A stretch of DNA of 6,760 bases from Acidobacteriaceae bacterium (GTDB lineage: Bacteria; Acidobacteriota; Terriglobia; Terriglobales; Acidobacteriaceae). The stretch spans positions 1 through 6,760 of the forward strand of contig JAOAPG010000249.1 in assembly GCA_025462785.1 (NCBI GenBank). Direction: 5' to 3'. This document shows, one piece after another, positions 1 through 5,300 of the stretch. The notes below the pieces were generated by a model. That model was not told the origin of the DNA. It saw only the letters and a program-made list of their open reading frames with translations, and did not search any database. Made by a program: the position numbers and the translations under genes. Numbering within the stretch: the first letter of the stretch is position 1; every line of letters starts with the position of its first letter.

Positions 1-1
1 A

Positions 2-463
2 TCCAAAATGGATCCGGAAAAGAATCCGCTATTGCGCTTGTCCAGGAAATTGCTCCCAGTGACGAATGACTACGAGGGTGACTAATTTTTTGTTCGCCGA
101 GAGCGGCTCTTCGCGACACCGTTGCTACTGGTGCTCGTGGCGATCGAAACGACAGATGTGCTATTTGCGACCGATTCCATTCCGGCGGTTCTGGCTATCA
201 CGCGAGATATCGTAGTAGTGTACGCGGCAAATATCTTCGCAATCCTCGGACTGCGGTCGATGTACTTCGCTCTCGCTGGAATGTTGGAGCGGTTCGCATA
301 CCTGCACTACGGTTTATCGGCTATTTTGATCTTTGTTGGTGGGAAAATGCTGGCGTCGCACTATTACGAATTGCCGACCGTTGTGGCGTTGGGTGCTGTC
401 GCGATTATTTTAGCTATCTCCATAGTCGCATCGCTGATGCGTCCGCTAAAGCAAGCGCTTTGA
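2..463 (+). pseudogene. TerC/Alx-family membrane protein, 3' part, interrupted by an in-frame stop
   Basis: This is the C-terminal part of a TerC-family integral membrane protein (Alx/YkoY type, linked in other bacteria to Mn2+ handling and tellurite resistance); its 5' end lies outside the window. Frame 2 reads DPEKNPLLRL and LLPVTNDYEGD, then a TAA at 83-85, then continues in the same frame with FFVRRERLFATP and the family hallmark TTDVLFATDSIPAVLAITRD, followed by further hydrophobic helices to a TGA at 461-463. Sequence on both sides of the stop matches the family without a frame change, so a single substitution (for example AAA Lys to TAA) explains it. The piece after the stop could restart only at TTG 122, with no ribosome site, and would lack the N-terminal half. 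It may be a true pseudogene or a sequencing error. Family assignment is strong; the status of the stop is uncertain. Confidence 0.8.
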
Positions 464-531
464 CGAAGTCGGATGAAACGAAAAACGTGGATATAAGAGA
501 GCATTATGCCAGTGGGTTATGATGAAAATTC

Positions 532-1641
532 ATGGTTCAAGCAAATACACGGATAAAAATCACAGTCCCTCAACGCTCTTACGAATCCGTCATTGAGAGC
601 GGGCTACTCGCGAACGCTGGACCTCTCGTGCGAGAAGTTTTGGGAAAAGGGAAAGGTGTGTTTGTCGTGACCGTGGAGCCGGTGCGGCGGCGATGGGGCA
701 ATAAACTGATGGTGTCTCTCGCGGCGGCTGGATTCGATCCAGAAATTCTCGAGATGAAAGATGGCGAGCGCAGCAAAAAGCTTGCCTCGGTCGAACAACT
801 TGCGGAAAAGTTGACTCGGCTCGGCGCCGACCGCAACGCTGCAATCATCGCTTTCGGCGGAGGCGTGGTCGGCGATGTTGCCGGATTTCTGGCTTCGGTT
901 TACATGCGAGGCATCGACTTGGTGCAGATTCCAACAACTGTGCAGGCGCAACTGGATGCGGCGATCGGTGGAAAGACGGGCGTCAATCTTCGGACCGGAA
1001 AGAATTTGGTCGGAACTTTTCATCAGCCTGCGATAGTGCTGATTGATCCGGCGGTGCTTTCGACGCTTCCCGCGAGAGAATTTCGCGCAGGATTATACGA
1101 AGCCCTCAAATGTGGAGTCATTGGACGACCTGAATTATTTCATCGGCTCGAAGGAATAAGGGTCAAAGCGCTGCGACGGGATACGAAGGCTTTGGAGTGG
1201 GTGCTCGCGGAATCGGTGCAGCTTAAAGCTGAAGTGGTGTCAGCCGATGAGCGGGAAGGCGATCTGCGTCGGGTATTGAACCTGGGCCACACCATAGGTC
1301 ACGCGCTGGAGGCCGAATCGGAATATAAACGCTTTCTCCACGGAGAAGCTGTGGCTTGGGGAATGATTGCCGCGACTAACATTGCGGTCTCAGTTGGAAA
1401 GCTCGAGAAGAAAGCTGCAAAACAAATTGTGGATGCAGTGCTTTCCTTTGGGCCCCTGCCGAAAGTCAAAGCCAAGAGCAAGAAAATCGTACGGCTCTTG
1501 CAGAGCGACAAGAAAACCAGCAACGGGATCGTACACTTTGTTTTGCCAACCGCCATCGGTAAAGTCGAAATCGTGAAAGATGTGCCGGAGCAGGTGATAG
1601 TGCAAGCAGTGGATGAATTGAGAAATCTCTCGGATCAATAG
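532..1641 (+). CDS. aroB: 3-dehydroquinate synthase
   Basis: AroB converts DAHP to 3-dehydroquinate, the second step of the shikimate pathway, in the cytoplasm, using NAD+ and a divalent metal. The 369-residue length is normal. The NAD-binding segment FGGGVVGDVAGF is at residues 108-119, RGIDLVQIPTT at 126-136, and the substrate/phosphate segment GGKTGVN at 146-152 (K148). Metal ligands are visible as E190 (in LYEALK), H253 (in NLGHTIGHA, with H257) and H270 (in FLHGEA), and the late DKK motif is at 326-328. The usual QVDSS is QLDAA here (140-144), a conservative variant. ATG 532 fits the family N-terminus, where the first strand starts at residue 7. No Shine-Dalgarno is visible; a TATGAT lies only 8 nt upstream, raising the possibility of a leaderless message, though no -35 is seen. 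It heads a same-strand cluster with ubiE 50 nt downstream. Confidence 0.96.
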   Translation: MVQANTRIKITVPQRSYESVIESGLLANAGPLVREVLGKGKGVFVVTVEPVRRRWGNKLMVSLAAAGFDPEILEMKDGERSKKLASVEQLAEKLTRLGADRNAAIIAFGGGVVGDVAGFLASVYMRGIDLVQIPTTVQAQLDAAIGGKTGVNLRTGKNLVGTFHQPAIVLIDPAVLSTLPAREFRAGLYEALKCGVIGRPELFHRLEGIRVKALRRDTKALEWVLAESVQLKAEVVSADEREGDLRRVLNLGHTIGHALEAESEYKRFLHGEAVAWGMIAATNIAVSVGKLEKKAAKQIVDAVLSFGPLPKVKAKSKKIVRLLQSDKKTSNGIVHFVLPTAIGKVEIVKDVPEQVIVQAVDELRNLSDQ

Positions 1642-1649
1642 ATCAATCA

Positions 1650-1680
1650 TCCACCACAGAGACAAGAGTCACAGAGAATA
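1650..1680. repeat. Intergenic CACAGAGA direct-repeat element between aroB and ubiE
   Basis: The 50-nt gap between aroB and ubiE contains CACAGAGA twice, at 1655-1662 and 1670-1677, set in a purine-rich stretch starting TCCACCACAGAGACAAGAG. From memory, similar CCACAGAGACACAGAG strings recur between genes in Acidobacteriota and related soil bacteria, with unknown role; I cannot confirm that here. The element ends immediately before the ubiE ribosome-binding site, so it would sit in the cluster transcript. Confidence 0.4.
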
Positions 1681-1684
1681 AAAA

Positions 1685-1689
1685 GGGAG
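1685..1689 (+). promoter_or_regulatory. Ribosome-binding site supporting the TTG start of ubiE
   Basis: GGGAG preceded by AAAA lies 2 nt before TTG 1692. The spacing is short, but there is no in-frame ATG or GTG upstream before the aroB stop, and the next in-frame candidate (GTG 1716) has no purine-rich site before it. The site therefore supports TTG as the initiation codon. Confidence 0.5.
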
Positions 1690-1691
1690 CT

Positions 1692-2447
1692 TTGGGCAAT
1701 ACAGCTAAATCTACGGTGATTGGCGCTGCTCCCGAGGGCGCACGCGACACGCAAGCCGCATCGCGCGCAGTGCGGGCGATGTTTACGTCCATTGCTCCGC
1801 GCTATGACCTGCTGAACCACGTGCTGTCCATGAATGTGGATCGGCTCTGGTGGAATCGCACTGCGAAGACGTTTTCGTCGATCCTGATCAGACCCCAAGC
1901 TAAAGTGCTCGATCTATGTTGCGGCACGGGAGATATGACGTTTGCCCTTCGACGCAGGGCTGGGAATGCGTCTGCCGACATTCTAGGCGCGGATTTTTCC
2001 CATGCCATGCTGCAACGTGCTGCCGAGAAGTCGCAAGGGATTTCGTTGCGCTGGATAGAAGCCGATGCGCTGCACCTGCCGTTTGAAGATTCGCATTTCG
2101 ATTTGCTCACTTCAGCATTTGGCTTTCGTAATCTCGCCGATTACGACGCCGCATTGCGTGAGATCGTGCGTGTACTGCGGCCGGGTGCTGAATGTGGAAT
2201 CCTCGATTTCGGAGAGCCTGGCGGTCTGATGGGCAAGCTATACCGGATTTACTTCAAGCACGTGCTTCCGAAGGTTGGCACATTCATCTCCGGCATAAAG
2301 GGTCCCTACGCATATCTCCCGGCATCAGTGGAACGTTTTCCGGCACCTGCTGAGATGCTGGAGCGCATGAGGAATACGGGATTCCGAGAAGTGTCGTGGA
2401 CTCCTTATACCTTTGGAATTGCCGGATTATATCGGGGCAAAAAGTAA
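1692..2447 (+). CDS. ubiE: Demethylmenaquinone methyltransferase (UbiE/MenG family)
   Basis: A class I SAM-dependent C-methyltransferase that methylates demethylmenaquinol to menaquinol, the last step of menaquinone synthesis (in some bacteria also a ubiquinone step). The 251-residue length is normal. The family N-terminal signature reads FTSIAPRYDLLNHVLSMNVD (31-50) followed by RLWW. SAM motif I is VLDLCCGTGD (72-81), with the acidic residue after strand 2 at D101. IEADALHLPF is at 122-131, GFRNLADY at 144-151, and RVLRPGAECGILDF at 160-173. The C-terminal family block YRIYFKHVLPKVG is at 184-196, with YAYLPASVERFP at 206-217. The start is TTG 1692. Its stop is followed after one base by the thioesterase start, so the two are probably translationally coupled. 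The phylum placement suggests menaquinone rather than ubiquinone as substrate, which is inference. Confidence 0.94.
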   Translation: MGNTAKSTVIGAAPEGARDTQAASRAVRAMFTSIAPRYDLLNHVLSMNVDRLWWNRTAKTFSSILIRPQAKVLDLCCGTGDMTFALRRRAGNASADILGADFSHAMLQRAAEKSQGISLRWIEADALHLPFEDSHFDLLTSAFGFRNLADYDAALREIVRVLRPGAECGILDFGEPGGLMGKLYRIYFKHVLPKVGTFISGIKGPYAYLPASVERFPAPAEMLERMRNTGFREVSWTPYTFGIAGLYRGKK

Positions 2448-2448
2448 C

Positions 2449-2922
2449 ATGGAGAAACAATCCCTCGGTCGCGATCATCGTCCCGATGAACAGCCGCGCA
2501 AGAATTATTGTTTCGCTTGCGGCGAAGATAATCCCAATGGGATGCATTTGAAATTTTCTTATGACGAAGAGCGGAATGCTTTTGTCTGTCACTTTCGTTT
2601 GGATGAGCGTTATACGGGACCACCGGGACATTGCCACGGCGGCATTATTGCCACCATCCTCGACGACGCGATGGGTAAGGTGAATAAATTGCGCAATGTG
2701 GTCGCGCTAACTTCGCAGATGACGGTCGACTATCTCAGGCCCGTGCCGCTGAATGAACCTCTGCGAGTGGAGGGACGAGAGTTGAGTGTCGAAGGGCGAC
2801 AGCATCTGAATGTGGCCGAGATCTTAAACGACAAGAATGAGGTTCTCGCTCGCAGCCAAGGGAAATTTATCACCATTGATGCAGAGCGGATGTTCGCCAA
2901 ATACATTGGCAACCAGAAGTAG
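2449..2922 (+). CDS. PaaI/4HBT-type hotdog-fold acyl-CoA thioesterase
   Basis: A 157-residue single-domain hotdog protein expected to hydrolyse an acyl- or aryl-CoA thioester in the cytoplasm. The N-terminal NYCFACGEDNPNGMHLKF (19-36) is the cysteine-containing entry seen in one PaaI-like subgroup (C21, C24). The active-site block is GHCHGGIIATILDDAMG (60-76), with HGG at 63-65 and the acidic residues D72/D73 on the hotdog helix. MTVDYLRPVPLNEPL (91-105) is the typical second half. ATG 2449 is preferred over the in-frame TTG 2413, which lies inside ubiE and adds a non-homologous stretch; a GGGG at 2434-2437 sits 11 nt upstream. The 1-nt gap to the ubiE stop implies coupling. The substrate is unknown; DHNA-CoA, a menaquinone intermediate, is an attractive guess from context only. 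Confidence 0.88.
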   Translation: MEKQSLGRDHRPDEQPRKNYCFACGEDNPNGMHLKFSYDEERNAFVCHFRLDERYTGPPGHCHGGIIATILDDAMGKVNKLRNVVALTSQMTVDYLRPVPLNEPLRVEGRELSVEGRQHLNVAEILNDKNEVLARSQGKFITIDAERMFAKYIGNQK

Positions 2923-3013
2923 CCCGACCAGCAGAAGTAAAGGAGCGATGCTGACTCTGGACGGCATCGCGGAGAAGAAAGCGTCCCCCGGCATCTCTCC
3001 TCAGTTCGGGCTG

Positions 3014-3346
3014 CTATTCACTCCCCGTGTTCACGAACTCCGTCAGCCGCGCCTGATCGTCTGGCGACAAATCAATGAACTCAAATCCGTTGCCGAATTG
3101 AGGATGGCAGGTGACGACTTTTGCCCTGGTTCTCAGGGCCTCGTCATTCAACCAAAGGACGACATCAAGCTCGCTCCCCACCTCCAGCGTGATACTCATT
3201 TCGACATAACAGCCGACCACACTGATATCAGAAGTTCCTACCCGGATCGGAACCTCACTATCCTGGCGCCTAAGCTCGAGCTGCACGCCCGCTTTCAAAC
3301 GTGGAGACCGTCGACGGTCTGGTTTAGAAGGCACAGGTTGATCCAC
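3014..3346 (-). CDS. Single-domain PilZ protein (predicted cyclic-di-GMP receptor)
   Basis: A 110-residue soluble protein consisting of little more than one PilZ domain, the common cyclic-di-GMP binding module. Both ligand motifs are present: RRSPR at residues 12-16 (RxxxR) and DISVVG at 40-45 ([D/N]xSxxG), followed by the beta-barrel strands (VGSELDVVLWL at 57-67 and FGNGFEFIDL at 84-93). Single-domain PilZ proteins usually act on a partner by protein contact; no partner can be named here. The start is GTG 3346, supported by GGAGG (minus strand, 3358-3354) with a 7-nt gap. It converges with the thioesterase (91 nt between stops) and is divergent from pdxS. An unproven small ORF upstream ends one base into this start codon (TAGTG). 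Confidence 0.88.
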   Translation of the reverse strand: MDQPVPSKPDRRRSPRLKAGVQLELRRQDSEVPIRVGTSDISVVGCYVEMSITLEVGSELDVVLWLNDEALRTRAKVVTCHPQFGNGFEFIDLSPDDQARLTEFVNTGSE

Positions 3347-3353
3347 TAGCGGA

Positions 3354-3358
3354 CCTCC
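3354..3358 (-). promoter_or_regulatory. Shine-Dalgarno site of the PilZ gene
   Basis: On the minus strand GGAGG lies 7 nt before GTG 3346. It is one of only two strong ribosome-binding sites in the window and fixes the GTG start. Confidence 0.7.
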
Positions 3359-3539
3359 GAGTCGTTGTGGTGGCAGCCGCGCATTGAGAGAATATCCGCG
3401 GGCATTCTACTCTCGTAACCGGATAGAGTCGCGATATTTCGCGTGATTTCGAAAAAGCTGGTTGTCCCTTCAGATACCTCTGCGCCTGGCCGATTCTGCT
3501 GCTGAGACGGAACTAGCAACGAAACATCCTCTCCCGTTG

Positions 3540-3545
3540 TAAAAT
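3540..3545 (+). promoter_or_regulatory. Candidate -10 element of pdxS
   Basis: TAAAAT at 3540-3545 matches the sigma-70 -10 consensus at five of six positions. No good -35 is seen at 16-18 nt upstream. If used, transcription would start near 3552, giving a leader of about 70 nt that contains the stem-loop at 3566-3590. Confidence 0.35.
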
Positions 3546-3565
3546 AGAGACAAGTCTTTTGGCCC

Positions 3566-3590
3566 CGACCGTCCTTGTCCTTAACGGTCG
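3566..3590 (+). promoter_or_regulatory. Stem-loop in the pdxS leader
   Basis: CGACCGT (3566-3572) pairs perfectly with ACGGTCG (3584-3590), a 7-bp stem with an 11-nt loop. It lies 31 nt upstream of the pdxS ATG, and no T-run follows, so it is not a standard terminator. It could affect message stability or translation of pdxS. This is a structural observation; function is not shown. Confidence 0.45.
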
Positions 3591-3621
3591 TGATTCTTAA
3601 CGATCCAGAAAGAGTACCCAC

Positions 3622-4542
3622 ATGTCACAGAATAATGGAAGCTCTACCAGTTTGCGTTTGAAGACCGGACTCGCGGAAATGTTAAAAGGCGGCGTCATCA
3701 TGGACGTCACCGATGCCAAGCAGGCCGAGATTGCCGAAACTGCCGGCGCCGTGGCTGTCATGGCGCTCGAGCGCGTGCCTGCCCAAATCCGCGCCGAGGG
3801 CGGCGTTGCGCGCATGGCTTCTCCGAAAAAGATTCGCGAGATTATGGCTGCCGTGTCGATTCCGGTGATGGCCAAATGCCGCATCGGGCACTTCGCCGAA
3901 GCGCAAATTTTGCAGGAGCTCGGCGTCGATTACATCGACGAGTCGGAAGTGCTCACGCCAGCCGATGAAGCGCACCATGTCGACAAGCATGCTTTCAAGG
4001 TTCCGTTTGTCTGCGGCGCTCGTAACTTGGGCGAAGCGCTCCGCCGGATCGCGGAAGGCGCAGCGATGATCCGCACCAAGGGAGAGGCCGGCACCGGTGA
4101 CGTAGTGCACGCGGTGAAGCACATCCGGCAAATTGTGCAGGAGATGAAAATTTTGACCGTGCTTGGTGAAGAAGAACTTTATGCGAAGGCAAAGGAGCAT
4201 CAAGCGCCGTATGAATTGATAAAACTCGTTGCCAAGGCAGGGAAACTGCCGGTACCTAATTTCTCCGCCGGAGGAATCGCCACGCCTGCCGACGCCGCGC
4301 TGGTGATGCAACTCGGCGCCGAAGCCGTATTCGTGGGATCGGGAATTTTCATGAAGGATTCGACGAGCTTTGCCGAACCAGAAGAAGCGACCAAGCGCGC
4401 GAAAGCCATCGTGAAGGCGGCAACGCACTTCAACGATCCTAAAGTGTTACTTGAAGTCAGTGAAGACCTGATAGGAGCGATGAAGGGGTTGGCGATAGCG
4501 GCGCTGGACGAAGCGCACATGCTGCAGACCCGGGGCTGGTAG
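3622..4542 (+). CDS. pdxS: Pyridoxal 5'-phosphate synthase lyase subunit PdxS
   Basis: PdxS condenses ribose 5-phosphate, glyceraldehyde 3-phosphate and ammonia into PLP (DXP-independent route); the ammonia comes from the glutaminase PdxT. The (beta/alpha)8 barrel is complete at 306 residues, about 12 more than B. subtilis PdxS. By alignment from memory the catalytic residues are D28 (in GGVIMDVTD), K85 (in PVMAKCRIGH, Schiff-base lysine) and K153 (in MIRTKGEAGTGD, second lysine), each offset by +4 from B. subtilis D24, K81 and K149. Phosphate-binding glycines are in FSAGGIATPADA (214-225) and VGSGIF (238-243). The start is ATG 3622 with AAAGAG (3609-3614) 7 nt upstream. No pdxT gene lies within the window; the next gene is convergent. 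The identification is secure. Confidence 0.97.
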   Translation: MSQNNGSSTSLRLKTGLAEMLKGGVIMDVTDAKQAEIAETAGAVAVMALERVPAQIRAEGGVARMASPKKIREIMAAVSIPVMAKCRIGHFAEAQILQELGVDYIDESEVLTPADEAHHVDKHAFKVPFVCGARNLGEALRRIAEGAAMIRTKGEAGTGDVVHAVKHIRQIVQEMKILTVLGEEELYAKAKEHQAPYELIKLVAKAGKLPVPNFSAGGIATPADAALVMQLGAEAVFVGSGIFMKDSTSFAEPEEATKRAKAIVKAATHFNDPKVLLEVSEDLIGAMKGLAIAALDEAHMLQTRGW

Positions 4543-4554
4543 ATCGTGTGGGGA

Positions 4555-4566
4555 GGACACCTGTCC
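4555..4566. terminator. Small hairpin between convergent pdxS and DUF5615 genes
   Basis: GGACA-CC-TGTCC is a 5-bp perfect inverted repeat in the 37-nt gap between the two convergent stop codons. There is no T-run on either strand, so it is at best a weak bidirectional terminator. Confidence 0.2.
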
Positions 4567-4579
4567 GTCACAGTACAAC

Positions 4580-4902
4580 TTAGGGCACGTGGATAATGTC
4601 TCCGGATTCGACAGTTCCTAAAACCGCCGAAATGCGTGCAGTATGAGGAAGCAGGTCGTATAGTCGGTTCGACTTGGCATGTATCACGACGATAGCAATG
4701 CCACGCCGGATTAAGTTCTGCTCGTACTCAATGCCTTGGTCTAAGGTGATAAACGCCTGAAAACCAGCTTTCTCTGCAGAGATAAGAGTTCTCCATTCTT
4801 CTTGCCCGCCCACCCTGCTTCGGGAACTGTGACGGACTCATGTCCCGGCAAATGGTCCTTGAATTTTCTAGGGATGCACTCGTCCAACAGAAGCTTCTTC
4901 AC
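4580..4902 (-). pseudogene. DUF5615 PIN-like protein (toxin-like), frameshifted
   Basis: A small PIN-like protein of the DUF5615 family, usually found beside DUF433 and regarded as the toxin-like partner. From GTG 4902 the frame reads KKLLLDECIPRKF, LPGHESVTVPEAGWAGKKNG and ELLSL, the normal family N-terminus. The rest of the family pattern (AEKAGFQAFITLDQGIEYEQ, IAIVVIHAKSNRLYDLLP, SGDIIHVP) continues to TAA 4580 in another frame. The switch is at CTGCAG (4774-4779): adding one base (CTGGCAG) joins ELLSL to AEKAG and gives a 107-residue protein. The span is 323 nt, one short of 108 codons. The start codon overlaps the DUF433 stop (GTGA), typical of a coupled pair. As written the product stops or is garbled after about 42 residues, so the toxin should be inactive unless the missing base is a sequencing error. 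Confidence 0.85.
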
Positions 4903-5114
4903 AATGCGCTGACGACGAGCGATTTGGCGTGTTCCAAGGCGTGTATGGCAGGTTCGCGTCCGACGGTCGGAAAGTCTTCGAGAAATTCATCCAGTCTTTG
5001 CCCGCCGTCCAGATAATCCAGAAGAGTTTGGAAAGGGACGCGGGTTCCGCGGAAAACAGGCGTTCCTCCGAGCACGTCGGGGTCTCGCACGATCACCGCA
5101 TTTGATGAGGCCAT
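4899..5114 (-). CDS. DUF433 family protein (antitoxin-like)
   Basis: A 71-residue protein that is almost entirely a DUF433 domain: IVRDPDVLGGTPVFRGTRVP (8-27) is the family signature, followed by LLDYLDGGQRLDEFLEDFP (31-49) and a C-terminal helix with REPAIHALEHAK (53-64). DUF433 has a small winged/helix-turn-helix fold and commonly precedes DUF5615 genes; the pair is predicted to be a VapBC-like toxin-antitoxin module, though most members lack experimental proof. The start ATG (5114-5112) has only a weak GAGAG upstream. Its TGA overlaps the GTG of the DUF5615 gene. This gene is intact although its partner is broken, as expected if loss of the toxin is tolerated and loss of the antitoxin is not. 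Confidence 0.9.
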   Translation of the reverse strand: MASSNAVIVRDPDVLGGTPVFRGTRVPFQTLLDYLDGGQRLDEFLEDFPTVGREPAIHALEHAKSLVVSAL

Positions 5115-5300
5115 AGCCGTCTACTCTCGTTTCCAAGTTTACTCCCAGGGTCGTATGAAAACCAACTGTAGTCGTGAGCGCGCTGCAAAACAAGACGATG
5201 GTAAGACTTTGTAGGGCGGGATTTTCTGCTGCCGGCAGGCAATGACCTTGACTTGACGGACCTCCCCTCCATGGGCGAAAACAGAAAGTACATACCCGAC
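5115..5300. other. Divergent intergenic region between DUF433 and DinB genes
   Basis: This 186-bp region contains a perfect 10-bp palindrome CTGCCGGCAG (5229-5238) and tandem TTGAC motifs (5248-5252, 5253-5257). Short overlapping ORFs are open on both strands but match nothing I recognise. No convincing -35/-10 pair was found for either flanking gene. The palindrome is a possible operator for the divergent genes, without further support. Confidence 0.5.

Larger units (their letters stand above)
3347..3621. other. Divergent regulatory region between pilZ and pdxS (possible small minus-strand ORF)
   Basis: This 275-bp stretch separates two divergent genes and should hold both promoters. On the minus strand it is open for 91 codons from GTG 3621 to TAG 3346-3348, ending one base inside the PilZ start. 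The translation shows no family I recognise, begins with no ribosome site directly opposite the pdxS start codon, and is low in hydrophobic periodicity, so I do not call it a gene. Also present are a small perfect stem-loop, CGCGA-TATT-TCGCG (3430-3443), a weak minus-strand -10 TAGAAT (forward 3404-3409), and the pdxS signals listed separately. Confidence 0.6.

Noticed and set aside
122..463. Independent 113-residue membrane protein starting at TTG 122
   Set aside because: It is the in-frame continuation of the TerC-family gene after the TAA at 83-85; there is no ribosome site and the family similarity starts before the codon.
460..497. TTGACG (460-465) and TATAAG (492-497) as a promoter for aroB
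   Set aside because: The spacing is 26 bp, far from the 16-18 bp needed, and the first hexamer overlaps the stop codon of the upstream gene.
2413..2448. Upstream TTG start extending the thioesterase into ubiE
   Set aside because: It adds residues outside the family N-terminus and overlaps ubiE by 35 nt; ATG 2449 fits the stop-start spacing and the family better.
2948..3349. Plus-strand ORF antisense to pilZ starting at ATG 2948 after an AAAGGAG site
   Set aside because: The ribosome-like site is attractive, but the translation shows no family features, overlaps almost the whole of a clear PilZ gene on the other strand, and the SD-to-ATG gap is only 2 nt.
3682..4428. Long 248-codon minus-strand ORF opposite pdxS
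   Set aside because: It is a composition shadow of a highly conserved GC-rich gene; its translation is His/Arg/Leu-rich without motifs and it lies fully within pdxS.
5253..5300. TTG 5253 or ATG 5271 as start of the DinB-family gene
   Set aside because: The extra residues (such as the GENRKYIPDM segment) are not typical for DinB proteins and neither codon has a ribosome site; ATG 5301 directly precedes recognisable family sequence.
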